Origin: Diplodia intermedia
Taxonomy: Eukaryota; Ascomycota; Dothideomycetes; Botryosphaeriales; Botryosphaeriaceae
Direction of reading: 5' to 3'
DNA length: 64,000 nucleotides
NCBI GenBank assembly: GCA_021495925.1
Contig: JAKEKT010000023.1
Coordinates: 124,001 to 188,000, forward strand
The notes beneath the pieces were generated by a model. That model did not search any database, had not been told where the DNA came from, and worked only from the letters and a program-made list of their open reading frames with translations. A program made the position numbers and the translations under genes. Each line of letters opens with the position of its first letter. The stretch's first letter is position 1. Positions 10,310 to 21,088 of the stretch are shown here, piece by piece.

Positions 10310-12036
10310 ATGGTGAGCATCGCAGTGGCCAAAGAAGCTGCGGCTTCCCATGTCTCGCTAGATGACAGCGAGCCGTCGTCGTCGTTCACGCTCGTCGAGG
10401 CGCTGGCTGCCGTCGCCCTGGTGTGGTATCTAGTCGTCGTCGTCGTTTCCACCGTCGGCTACACCCAGCTGTAAGCCCTCCTCCCCGCCAACCACCGTCT
10501 TTACTGACCCATTCCTAAAGACGCCGATGGTACTCGTCTCCACGTCCACCCGCCTTCTGCCTCACCCAGCTGCCACCCGACGACGTCCCGCACGTCACCG
10601 TCATCCGCCCGGTCAAAGGTCTTGAGCCCAGCCTCTACGACTGCCTTGCCGCAACTTTCCGCCAGACATACCCGCTGCAGAAGCTCACCATCTACTTCTG
10701 CGTCTCGTCGCGCGACGACCCGGCCTACCCGACACTGCAGCGGTTGGTGGACGACTTCTCCGCCTTCGACGCAAAAATTCTCGTCGAGGCCGACGATCCG
10801 CAGCTCAATGGCAGCACCGAACACGACCATGGCCAGCGTCCACCCATGGGCCCCAACCCGAAGATAAGAAACATGAGCCGCGCGTACCGCGAGGCCAAGG
10901 GCGACATTGTGTGGATTCTCGACTGCAACGTGTGGGTCGGCCGTGGCGTGTGCGGCCGCATGGTCGACACGCTGTGCGGCTACGGTGGCCGCCGGAAGAA
11001 CAAGTTCGTGCACCTGCTGCCGCTCGTCGTCGACACGGACACGGCGCCGCACGGCGAGGAGTCGCAAGGCCTGCTCGACGGCGACACCAACGGCCACGGC
11101 CGCGCCCACGTCGCGTCGAGCAGCACCGAAAGGTACGAGCTGCGCGGCAGCGGCAGCACTTCGACGCGCAAGTCGCGCATCTGGCAGCTGGGCGGCGGCC
11201 GGCTGGAGGAGCTGTTCATGTCGTCGAGCCACGCCAAGTTCTACACGGCCATCAACACGGTGCTCATCGCCCCGTGCATCGTCGGCAAGTCCAACATGTT
11301 CCGCCGCTCGCACCTGAACGCCCTGACCGGCCCTCTCCCTGCACAAGCCGAGGGCATCGACTTCTTCTCCGAGAACATCTGCGAGGACCACCTCATCGGC
11401 GACCGCCTGTGGCGGCAGCAGATCCCCGCGGAAAAGACGCAAGGAGAGTCTTGGGGCAAGCACGCCATGTGCTTCGGCGACCTGGCCATCCAGCCCATGG
11501 CCGGCATGAGCGTGCCCGAGTACGTCGCCCGCCGCGTGCGCTGGCTGCGCGTGCGCAAGTTCACCGTCACCCTCGCCACCCTCGTGGAGCCCGGCACCGA
11601 ATCCTTCCTGTGCGCCCTGTACGGCGCCTTTGCCGTCACGACCCTGCCCTTCTTCCGCGACACGCTCGGCATGCCTCAGACCTGGACGGCCTTCTGGATC
11701 TTTTGGTTCGTCAACGTCGCCCTCTGGTGCTTTGTTGACTGGACGCTGTACCGCAAGCTTCACTCGGCGAATAGTATCGAGGTGGATGAGTGCACGCCGC
11801 CGTTTGCGAGACCTCCGAAGACTTCCAATGGCACAAGGAGGCCTTTTGAAGAGTGGTTTCTCGCGTGGTTGGGAAGGGAGGGGCTGGCGTGGCCAGTTTG
11901 GGCGTGGGCCGTGTACGGCGGCGTCACTGTGAAGTGGAGGGGCAAGAAGTTCTGGGTCGGTTTTGACATGAAAGTGCATGAGATCAAGGATAAGGGTGAG
12001 GAGGGGAGCGAGAGGAGAAAAGCGAGGAAGGATTAG
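10310..12036 (+). CDS. GCS1: Ceramide glucosyltransferase (glucosylceramide synthase, GT21)
   Basis: Two exons (10310-10470, 10521-12036; intron 50 bp) encode 558 residues. The enzyme transfers glucose from UDP-glucose to ceramide on the Golgi/ER membrane to make fungal glucosylceramide. A signal-anchor helix lies at about residues 25-50. The GT-A domain starts at VTVIRPVKG (about 79). The family signatures follow in order: the D2 motif DCNVWV (D188), the D3 motif CEDH (D343), and RRVRW (391-395), which is the (Q/R)xxRW motif. Compared with animal enzymes there is a polar insertion between D2 and D3 (about 215-260), as often seen in fungi. Three hydrophobic stretches near the C-terminus fit membrane helices. 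A 529-codon open frame on the opposite strand is a shadow of the GC-rich codons. Confidence 0.92.
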
Positions 12037-12341
12037 GGTGCATATGCGGCCAGGAGGTCGAGATGATGGTGGGAGATGCAAAGGATGCATGGTAGGTTAT
12101 TCCATATTCCTGTTCCATAGCGGCATTGCGAGGCGCCTATTTGCTTCTGTCAAAGTATACGTGAAAAGGATCAAATATGGCATTCATGAGATGGGGAGAA
12201 AAGGTATCATACAAGTCATCATAGTCACTGTACACAAAAAGAAAAACAAAAAAGACGAAAAAACATCACCACCCATTCTCCAAAACGCCAACTGTCCCCC
12301 AACAGCCCTCAAACGACCTCACTCTCTTCCACCCTATCATC
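12037..12341. other. Intergenic between convergent genes
   Basis: About 300 bp separates the glucosyltransferase stop from the stop of the low-complexity gene on the other strand. It includes an A-rich run near 12236-12266 and probably holds both 3' untranslated regions. Confidence 0.5.
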
Positions 12342-13130
12342 TCAGTTGCTAAAAACTCGCTGCCTTGCCTTTCCCCGCCCTCTCATCACCTCTCCGCCCT
12401 TCTCACCGTCACTACTCCTTCGCCGCCGGAATATAGCTTTGACCAGCCGCACCCGGCCCTGTCTATTCTGCTGCTTCGCGTCGTCATCTGTTGGGACCGC
12501 CGCCGCACTCTTGGTGAGCAGGGCGGACGTGCTGGGTCTGGGTCTGGATTCGTCCCGGTCGTTGTCCGGGTCGCCACCACCGTCTCTGCTGCCGTAGGTG
12601 CTGCCGCTCCGACGGTTGAGAGGGGCTGGTGTTGGCTGGCGGTGCTGCTTTTGCTTGCCCTGTTTGTTCAGCTGCGCGGGGTGCAGCACCGAGTCGGCTC
12701 GGGTGGTGCGAGCGGTGGCGGCAGTAGCAGCAGCAGCAGAAGTAGCGGTCGGAGAAGCCATGGCAGGAGAATTGTTGCGAGGGAAAGGAGAGGAGAGGGG
12801 CGAGACGGACGGAGAAGGAGGAGGGCGGCGCTGCCGACGACGGTCTCGCCCAGCCTCGTCCTCATCACCTTCCACCCTCCCACGACCGCTGGACTCCCCG
12901 CCTCCTCCTCCTTCCTCTTCAACGACCCTCCTCTTCCCCTCCTTCACCCCGCTCCGCCGCCGTCTCTCCCCCCTCTCCTCGTCGCCATCATCATCGCCAT
13001 CATCATAATCATCACCACCACCACCACCACCATCCCCCCCCCGCCTCCGCCGTCCCTCATCCTCCTTCTCCCCCTCCCCGCTGACATCGCCGCTCCTCGC
13101 CCTCGTCGAGGGAGACAGCGACGGAGACGG

Positions 13131-13161
<31 letters not shown>

Positions 13162-13469
13162 CGCCGCCACTCGCGGTAGTCGTCGACGCTCATCCGGTGC
13201 CTGGCCGCCAGCGCGTGCTCGGCGTCGTCGGCCGTGGGGCGGTGCCGGCGGCGCTGCGGGACCGGCGGGCCGAGCTTGGCGAAGAGGAGGAGGCGGTCGA
13301 GGAGGGACGGGGAGGAGGACGAGGAGGAGGAGGACGGTTCTTTCTTCTTCTTCTTCTTCTTCTCCTTGTTTTTGATGGTTGCGTTGTTGTTGTTGTTGCT
13401 GTTGGTTGTGGTGGTAGTGTTTGTGGCCCCCGCCGTTAGGTGATGGTGGGGTGGTTGTGTTGAGGACAT
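12342..13469 (-). CDS. Low-complexity, highly charged protein of unknown function
   Basis: A single frame of 375 codons. The product is dominated by homopolymer-like tracts: Asn/Thr near the N-terminus, poly-Lys (about residues 37-43), several poly-Ser runs, Arg/Gly/Asp/Glu-rich blocks and a basic C-terminus. The only part that looks like folded sequence is around residues 54-102, including DRLLLFAKLGPP and MSVDDYREWRRS. Trinucleotide repeats underlie the tracts. I do not recognise a family. The unbroken frame through such repetitive DNA and the coherent, ATG-started N-terminus argue for a real gene, but GC-rich repeats can also keep frames open by chance. It converges with the glucosyltransferase gene. 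Confidence 0.5.
13012..13033 (+). repeat. ACC trinucleotide microsatellite
   Basis: About seven ACC units follow a run of ATC units and are followed by a C8-9 tract. They lie within the low-complexity gene, where on the minus strand they encode a Gly-rich stretch. Confidence 0.8.
13141..13161 (+). repeat. GAC trinucleotide microsatellite
   Basis: Seven GAC units in tandem; on the minus strand they encode one of the poly-Ser tracts of the low-complexity protein. Confidence 0.8.
13342..13362 (+). repeat. TTC trinucleotide microsatellite
   Basis: About seven TTC units in tandem; on the minus strand they encode the poly-Lys tract near the N-terminus of the low-complexity protein. Confidence 0.8.
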
Positions 13470-14806
13470 GGTTCTCTTTCAGTTGTGTGGTTTGGTGGCT
13501 GGTGGATGTATTGGATCCTGGGGTTTGGGTCGGTGAGGACGTTGATCGAGATGTTGGTGTGTTCGTTTTGGCTTTTTCGTTGGAGAGACGGGTGGGGCAG
13601 GTCGTCCTCTTTATAATTTGGGCGTGGTGATGGGACTTTCGTCCGAGGGTGTCGTTAGGCTTTGGTCCGTGGTTGGCCGGACCCCGTTTTCCACCGCCTT
13701 CTCCTTGGCCGGCTCTTCCTTCTTCATCCGTTGCCGTGCCCTCTTCGACTTCTTTTTCTTCTTCGGGGCAGAAGGGTTACGCGCGTGCTTTCCGTAGGGC
13801 GAATAGAGGAAGCAGCGAATGAGGAGGCGGAAACAGCCTTCGATGAGGTCTGGCATGGGGAAGTAGTAACGAGATTTCGATGTCCACTCTTCCAAAATGT
13901 CCGGGATGATCAAGAACGGGTAGAAGCTTAGGTAGACTATAATGGCTGTTCCATTCTTCGCCTCCCCGTTTGTCATATTTATGCCGGTCTTCACTTGTTG
14001 TGCTGGCCTCGGATCTCCGGATGCCGCAGCACCCGGGTCTGCCGGGTTTAGTTACGTCACTACGCCAGCAACTTCAGAGCCACGGGGTCCAACTGTCGAT
14101 CATCAGACCCTTCTGTCTTATCCTTCTCAATGCTAATACTGCTGCCGCGCGGAGCCGGATGGTGGTTGTGTTGGCGGATAGTGGCGGGAGCGGTGGGGTG
14201 ACGGGGTTTGAGGTATCATCTGAGATGAGGGCCGATGGCTCCTATTTGCTCGGAGCCTAGGGCGGCTGCTGATGTTTCATGGGGACGGCATCGGAGTTAA
14301 AGGGATGCCGAAGACTGCACGCCATCTTAGCGGTTGAGCTGGGAACAGTATAGTCGTGACTGATAGGTATTGAATCGCCGACCAGATAGGATTTGGCTGC
14401 GTCCACGTGTCTTAGTCTGAAAACCATCAAGTCCACAACTGGGATTGAATATTTGTTGCCGGAGCATCACATACCGAATTCTAACGACAGCACGCTGAGA
14501 GCACCGAACGAAACTGTAGAAGACTTCCCCTCTCCCCCAGATCAGCAACTGCTGGATTTCAACTTGTGCAATGCTCCAAATGACCAGTCCACGTTCGCTT
14601 TTTGACTTCCGTATCAAAGCAATACTGCCCTTTATCCTTTGCTCCAAAGGAAATGGTATAAGAATAGTGAGTGGCGAGGGTTCCTTACGTAGTACAGATA
14701 GGGTAGGCAAAACGCCCCCTCACTGAAAATCCACCTCCATACGCCCGCCATATGTGCCCACCCAATATTCCTTTTCCTTTTTTTGTCCTTTCCAATAATG
14801 ATAACT
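13470..14806. other. Intergenic, with one doubtful small open frame
   Basis: This 1.3 kb lies between the low-complexity gene and the 3' end of the Zn2Cys6 regulator. The only open frame worth mention is on the minus strand at 13611-13994, listed separately. The remainder shows nothing I recognise. Confidence 0.55.
13611..13994 (-). CDS. Doubtful small basic protein
   Basis: An open frame of 127 codons. It has a hydrophobic stretch near residues 18-33 and a Lys/Arg-rich block at about 77-93 resembling a nuclear localisation signal. No family is recognised, no intron continuation is visible, and no homologous gene lies nearby. It may be non-coding. Confidence 0.2.
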   Translation of the reverse strand: MKTGINMTNGEAKNGTAIIVYLSFYPFLIIPDILEEWTSKSRYYFPMPDLIEGCFRLLIRCFLYSPYGKHARNPSAPKKKKKSKRARQRMKKEEPAKEKAVENGVRPTTDQSLTTPSDESPITTPKL

Positions 14807-17533
14807 TCAATTCAGGTTGAACCCGCCATCAAAGTCTGACCAGTTCGTCCCCTGTCCGAACACGTCGCTCCCCAGCCAATCCAGACTCGGCTGGACGTCG
14901 AACAATGCGTTGAGCATCTCCTCACTTGAACTTGTGCGTCCGGAAGCGTCCATATCATGCGCTCCCAGCGACCCGGCCCCAACGGCTGCTGTATCACCGT
15001 CGAACATGCTGTGTTGGAACCATGAGCCGATTGATGTCCCTGAATCGTTGCTTGGCCTGTCCATGGGAATTCCGCCATCGCCGATGGCGCCGTTGTGAGG
15101 TGCTTGCTGCAGCCTTTCGACGTTGGAAGCTCCATTGCCGTCTTGCTTATTATTAGAGCGGGCATTGGTCCGGGATGAGTGCTGTTGCTCTTTTGCGCGT
15201 TGAATGAGGGGGGTACACAGGCCAACAAGCGTGGCGCAAAGCTTTTGGAGACGCTGTGCAGAAGAGTTGAGGTTCGGAAGCTCCATGAGGATGGCGGTAA
15301 ATTCTTTCATTAGCTCAAAGTCACCTGTATGAGAGGTAGCAACTACATTGCAAAATAGGACAAAATACGGGCGAAGTGGATAGTAAAGCACCGTCCTGAT
15401 GTTTGTCAGCACGACGAGGAAATGATGTTCCATTGCTAGGGTCTAACCATGGTAAGAAGGAGGCAAAGGTCCTGCCGTTCATGCACGTTGTAATATGGGT
15501 TCTGAGGTTTCGAAGGGCGGTGAAAGCTCTCCGAGCATGGTCCAGACACTCTTCGCGCTTGATGGGGTCCATTGTAACGCCGGTATCGAAACGAAGGATC
15601 ACCGTCATGATCGAGTGATGGACGAAATCGAGCGAAATCCATTCGCTCATCAAAAAGGCATCAGAGGAGTGCGGGGGGAACGCTCGAATCTATGACGGTT
15701 AGCTTGAAATCATGGTTCCAGGAAGGATGCCACGTACTTCAACTACCTGCTTCTGCATATTGTCCATTTGCCGCTTCAGTGAGCGGATAGTGGCTTCTTT
15801 GCGTTGCGGCGAGTTTCCCTGGGTGGGTTGGAAATGCAAATCGCATACAACCGTGGCCTGGATCTTGGCGAATTTGAACAGTATCTGTACAAACGCTGAA
15901 AATGGATGTTCTGGGTCAATGGGTGCAACAGTGTCCTCGGGAACATCCCAAATGGGCATGCAGACAGGTCGACCGAGACTCATTGCGAGGCCTTTGTCAA
16001 ACACATAAGACCACAGGAAACACGCCCGGAGTTCTTTGTCCTCGGGTGACAGCTGGTCGTTTGGCGGCGCGCGAGGTTGGCTGTGGTGCAGTCCAAGAGC
16101 AACACACACCCGGCACGCGTTTGAGGCTAGCATCCAGCACTTGGAAGTGTCGCCCAGTTTTTGAAATAACGTAGTCTGTTGCTCGTCAACTACGGCTACT
16201 TTTCTCAGTCCTCAGACAAATCACTTACGCCCGTTAAAAGCGCTTGCAGCAGGGCAAGTGACGGTGTGGCTAGAATGCCGATGTAGTTCATGGCATTAAT
16301 GGCTCTTCTCAGGTAGTCCTCTTTCGACTTGTCAAGAGCCCGCTGCATGGTGTCACTTTCTCCGTACTCGGGAAGGTGTGACAGAAAGGTCCCAGCGCAT
16401 GCATTCACACAAACCGAGTATTGGAGCAGCGTCTGCTCATCTACACTCTTGTTGTGCAAAGCTAGAGCCATGCGTTCCAAGGTCTCTCGTGTGATATACG
16501 TCGAGAATTCCAGGTCGTACGCCGCTGGATACATACGTTGGGACTCTGGGTGGGCAATTAGAGGCATGAAGTGGTATTGTACACGGGTTTGGTTACCTGA
16601 AAGGATCATGTGAAAGAACTCGGGCGCGGGTGCAATTAGACAGTCAGATATCTCTACAGCACACTTGTTTGTGTCGATGGCGCGGCGCTTGGCTGGAGGA
16701 TGCTCCATTTGGCCGATGAACTCCAAAGCCGACTCCAGGACGGAGCGTCGGTCAACGCCGATAGATCTCGATGCATCAGCAAGCTCGCCTCGAATGAAGC
16801 TTTGAGCCTCGAGCTCTGTGACCATGGCGAAGTCATGGTCGGGAGTTTTGGAGACAGGACAGGAGATGGACTCTTTTTCCCCACTTGCTTCTGCTTTGGG
16901 AACAGTTTCCGAGGTGGTCGGGCTCTCCAGCCTCACCCTTTTGGCGGGACGGCCGGCCGCGTCTTGTTCTGGACTGGAGCCTGCGTGGCTTCGTGATGCT
17001 GGAGTGTCTTTCATAGTAGCGCTATCATTCTGATCGTTAGGGGAGTCTGGGTCCTCGTCTTCACCGACGTCCTTTTCCTTTGACAGAAGCGTGGCCAAGC
17101 GGGTAACAGAGCTTTCTAGGCGAGATAGGCGGTTGATCATTGATTCGGTCTTGCCATCACTGGAGCGAGTCAATACGAGGACCAGTGCTCCAATCGGGCT
17201 GATGGACATACGCTCCAGGGCCTGCAGATTGGCGGGGTCGCCCGACGCGTCTAGGGCGGGTCCTCAGGCATTTTGCTTTGGAGTCAGTGCAATTGCCACA
17301 GGGGTCGTTCCTATCGCATTTGATCTAGACAGCAGGTAAGACGGGAAGGCATGATGGGGTTGGGGGTTGGAAGAGAAAAGTGGGTACCTTGCGGGCATAG
17401 CACAGATCGCACTAGATCCCTGTCAGAACGGCGCCCGGCCCGAAGGCTGTGGCGCAACTGGTGCAACGATGCTGGGGAAAGGACGTACGGCGGGATGGGC
17501 AGGCTGTCCGCTTTGGACGAGAAGAGTGGCCAT
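14807..17533 (-). CDS. Zn2Cys6 fungal-specific transcription factor
   Basis: Seven exons on the minus strand: 17533-17489, 17411-17388, 17324-17212, 17159-16229, 16175-15738, 15689-15448 and 15395-14807. They join in phase to 793 residues. The DNA-binding domain is a perfect zinc cluster, C-x2-C-x6-C-x5-C-x2-C-x6-C, at residues 16-42. It begins with CDLCYARK, which forms an exon of only 24 nt, and continues in exon 3 with IKCDRNDPCGNC. A heptad-like segment (about 66-85) fits the usual dimerisation coil. The middle region, with RVCVALGLH and WTVLYYPLRPYFVLFC, matches the fungal-specific regulatory domain (Fungal_trans type). The C-terminus is polar and Ser/Asp-rich. The target pathway cannot be told from the sequence. 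The very short first exon makes the exact start less sure than the rest. Confidence 0.88.
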
Positions 17534-18800
17534 GGGATCGGGCTCAGCAACAGCGGGGGCGGTGTCGTCGGGGGGGCTTGCGGTCGCGGACCGGAAAGGC
17601 CGGATGCATGGACGAGACGTTCCAGGAGATGGACGGGAGCGCGGGGGCCGCAAGGTGTGAGGTGTACGGAGTAGGTGGAAGGTGTACACAGCAGTAGATA
17701 AATTTGGGGCCGGGCGAGGCAGGCAAGCATTGGCCCACAGCCAATGGTCGTGGCTGCCGGAATTAGCGGCGCTAAGGCGCTGACGCAGCAGCTGTGACCT
17801 CGCCCTCGGCTTCGGCCTGGCCAGTCGAGCAGACTGAGACACCTCCATGTCTTGGCAGCCCATGAGCCGCTCGCGTCACTGCTGGTCTACACTAACTCTT
17901 GCTCAGTCAGCCAAGCATCGGGCTCCTCCTAACGGCGATCCAGAGCGATCAGTCTTGACGCCTTACATCCTCTCCCCAAACTCTATCTGCCGCCCCACGC
18001 TCGTCAGCCTCGGCATCCCTCCCTCGTGGCATCTCGTGCGTCGGACATCATCTATGTCGGTCCGGATCACCTCCACAAGCTGTCTTGTGAGTCAGCGCAG
18101 TGTTCTGGGCTGCATCGTGGCATTTCAAACATCACGAATGTACCAGCAAAATGAATGTCAAGAGCGGGCGCTGGACAGGCCACAGGGTCTTATTAAATAC
18201 TGTCAGCCGCCACCACCTCAGCTCTCTAGAAGCGGAGCAGTGGCATGAATCTGCAAGAAGGCGACCCCCATTCAACCACCAACCCTCCAACGGCGGAAAT
18301 AAAGTCCTCAAGAACCTCCGAGTTCCTCCGACCCAAAACAGCCTAGCTCCACTTTGACCCACCAATGACAACACACATTGTTCAAAACCAACGTCTTCAT
18401 GAGCCAGACACAACACAAAATCCTTCGCCTCAGTTCCATGAACCTCTGAACGGTGGAAGCCATCTCGGTGGAGGCAGCAAGGGCGTTGATGGAAACCCTT
18501 GGGAGGAGCAACCCGATCCTGAATCCTATTGGCATGTAGGACCTGTGATACTCTGACCTCTGTGTACTCTAAGCCTCAAACGAGACTTCAGCCGCATGTC
18601 TTGTACCGCACATCAGTCCAATAATGGTAATTTCGGAAGCAAGGAACCGATCAGCCGCTCGTCCACCTGGGCCGATCTAGCCGTTGTCTCAACGATTTGA
18701 GGCGTTTGTTACAACGGGGGTCTATATTCACTCCTGTCTTTACGAAAGCCACCCAACCACACCTCAGAAGTCTATAACCTCTACCATCATGATGCTTTGG
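17534..18800. other. Intergenic, no supported gene
   Basis: This 1.27 kb lies between the start of the Zn2Cys6 regulator and the 3' end of the second aspartic-protease-like gene. It has scattered open frames up to 146 codons that overlap one another on both strands, without recognisable content. The part near 17534-17860 should hold the regulator's promoter. Confidence 0.55.
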
Positions 18801-20415
18801 CTACGCCATCTCGTGGACCCTGTTTTCCGCCATCATCTCGTGCACTCGGCCTTCCGGCGACAGCTCATAGCGTTGCGAGCCATCCGAGTCTGCCTCATTC
18901 GGTCGAACATCCTCGTGGAACTCGAAAATGTCGGCGGATGCTGCCTCCTTGGCATCGACGGTAAGGGCGTCAGGAGAGCAAGGAATATCTGGAGATGGTG
19001 ACGCTTGTGCGCGATGTCTCCGCTTGTAGCAAAACAGTCCCACAACCAGCGTAAGGATGGCGGCCCCGGCAACGCCGATCCCGATGCCCACCTTGGACGG
19101 TACTGATAGGCTTTGGGGGCTGGGATGAGCGGTGGCCTCGGTAGCGTTCGTTATTGGCTCCACCGGCACGATCTCCTGCTCTGGCATTGGGCTTGCGAAT
19201 GTCGCTTGGCTTACGTTGAAGATTCGTCTCTCATAGTCGGCGCTGAGGTAACTGCGACGCGCGATTAGCTTCCATTCATCTGCGTTCAGTCACGCATGAC
19301 GCTCACGCTTCTTGAAGGAACGTCCGTCCAAGCGTGTACTGAGTGCTGTTCGTCGCTCTCTTCAGCGGGAAGTAGTTCGTCGCATTCTCCATGATGGGCC
19401 AGCTCGCTTGAAGATCGAAGGCTGCGTACGGCAGGTCAATGACGATGGCGCTTCCGGTTCCGCTGTTCGTGCCGTCGCCTAAAGTGAGTGATACCCTCGG
19501 GTTGAGTTGTTTGAGGCGCTCGTGGATTGTATCGTTGACGAGGTACATCTGCGAGTATTCGTCGTATGTCAACCCAAATGCCGCTTGGAACCTATCACAG
19601 ACTTCTCCCGGTAGCCAAAGATAAGGTAAAGTGCTGTCGATGCTCACGATAACGCCGTCGGTCAGCGGCGAAACGGTGCCTTGTAGCGTATTTGCCGCGA
19701 CGATGTTCTGTAGGCCAACCATGAAGCTGTGATTGTCGTCGTGGCCGAATGCAAACGTCTTGGTCCTGTTGCTGTCGAGTCGCGATGCATCGTACCCACC
19801 GACTACGAGGCTCCCTGTGACCCCGGTGTACTGGTAGTGCGCCCCAGCGGTGTATCCGAACCCGAGTCCAGGAATGACATTGTGGTCCTTCAAGCTGACG
19901 AGGTAGCTTGGCTGCGGGTTTTCGAATGTGCTGAAGTTGGTGGGCTTGACTCCCAGTGGGAAGACGCCCAGGAAGAACTCCTTCATCGCGATTCCAGCCA
20001 CAACCTGTTCCCCAAGCGTCGGCCCCCCGCTGTTCTGCACAGCCAAACCTACCGTATCGTATCCGTACTGAGCTGCGCCCTCGATACCCCATTGCTGCCC
20101 CAGAGGTAGGCTGAAGATACCGATGTTTTTCCACGACGCGCTGCTGTTGACCGCGAACCCAGTGCTCTCTCGGTTGTCGAATGGCATTGCGCCGCGCAAT
20201 GATCCGCAGAGGGTAGCGGAGATGCCGTCGTCTCCGGCGCACCCGTCTATGAGCGGGATAACAACATTGTCGCCGTTGGTGGAGGGAAGGATGTGGAAGT
20301 TTTGGGCGGGTGAGCCGATCCGCATGATGAAGGTGGACCACAGACCATCATTTCCGTGAAAGCCCTGCGATGGGGGAAATACGTATGGAGCGGATGTGCT
20401 TGAGTTGTTTGCCAT
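18801..20415 (-). CDS. Second membrane-anchored aspartic-protease-fold protein (5' end unsettled)
   Basis: Exons 20415-19307 and 19251-18801 (intron 55 bp) give 519 residues from the first in-frame ATG. The frame stays open upstream to a good acceptor ending at 20457, so at least one more 5' exon with the start and signal peptide is likely; I could not place it. The body is a pepsin-type fold: GSPAQNFHILPSTNGD where the first DTG should be, SIDSTLPYLWLP for the second motif (this aspartate is kept), and a C-terminal YLSADYE strand. Many NxS/T sites occur. A transmembrane helix (GIGVAGAAILTLVVGLF) is followed by basic residues and a 75-residue cytoplasmic tail. With only one of two aspartates, protease activity is doubtful. 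The layout matches the protein at 8239-9849. Confidence 0.78.
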
Positions 20416-21088
20416 TGCGGTGGAGAAAGTGTACTGGGTCACGGAATTTGTCGCCCCTGGAAGAGAACGAATGTCTTTCAGACGGCAGTTTAAAACAATA
20501 TGCAGGCTGGCAATTGTTGATCAAATCCCACTTTTCCAAGACAGTTGGATGAACTAGCTCTTGGAATTGTGGCAAACCGGGCGACTCACACGTCCCTTGA
20601 CCTCGTCTCTCCCGATGATCATCATGTGTGACTACCAACAAACTCCGAAGTTAGTGCTTGCCAAGGCATGGTTTTCGGAAGCATTTAGGCAGCACTCCTC
20701 GCGTTACTCATTATCTTACGCTTGGCGTTTTCGTTGTTGCCCAAAGCAGTCAACAGGCTCCGGTTGCCATGCAAGGGGCCGATATGCGTCTCCCACAACG
20801 GTTCAGTTCAGGCAAAAGGTGCTAATTTTGGAATTCATTCCGAAGAACTCGGACACTGCCACAAGCGTAGGATTCCATTAAGGGATTATTGCTCGCATCG
20901 CGGCATCCGTGAATCCTGCGAGGCTTACAATTGCTTCCTTGCAGGCAGGTAGCTCACACGGCTGTAGCACGCAAAACTGAGGGGCAGTTGACGCAGCATT
21001 GTAATTGAGATTCATATATTATTGTTCCGAACGTGCTCATTGATCATCTCCAAAGGCAAATCATACGGACCTCGAAAATCCCACAGAC
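20416..21088. other. Intergenic plus probable missing 5' exon of the minus-strand gene
   Basis: A splice acceptor (TTCCAG on the minus strand, ending at 20457) shows that the aspartic-protease-like gene continues into this interval. Candidate short first exons exist near 20600-20680 but none encodes a convincing signal peptide. The right side is the promoter of the secreted-protein gene at 21089. Confidence 0.5.

Noticed and set aside
10501..12090. 529-codon open frame antisense to the ceramide glucosyltransferase
   Set aside because: It mirrors a gene with strongly G/C-ending codons; the composition (Ala/Arg/His/Val-rich, no domain) is that of a shadow frame, and the sense frame has all family motifs.
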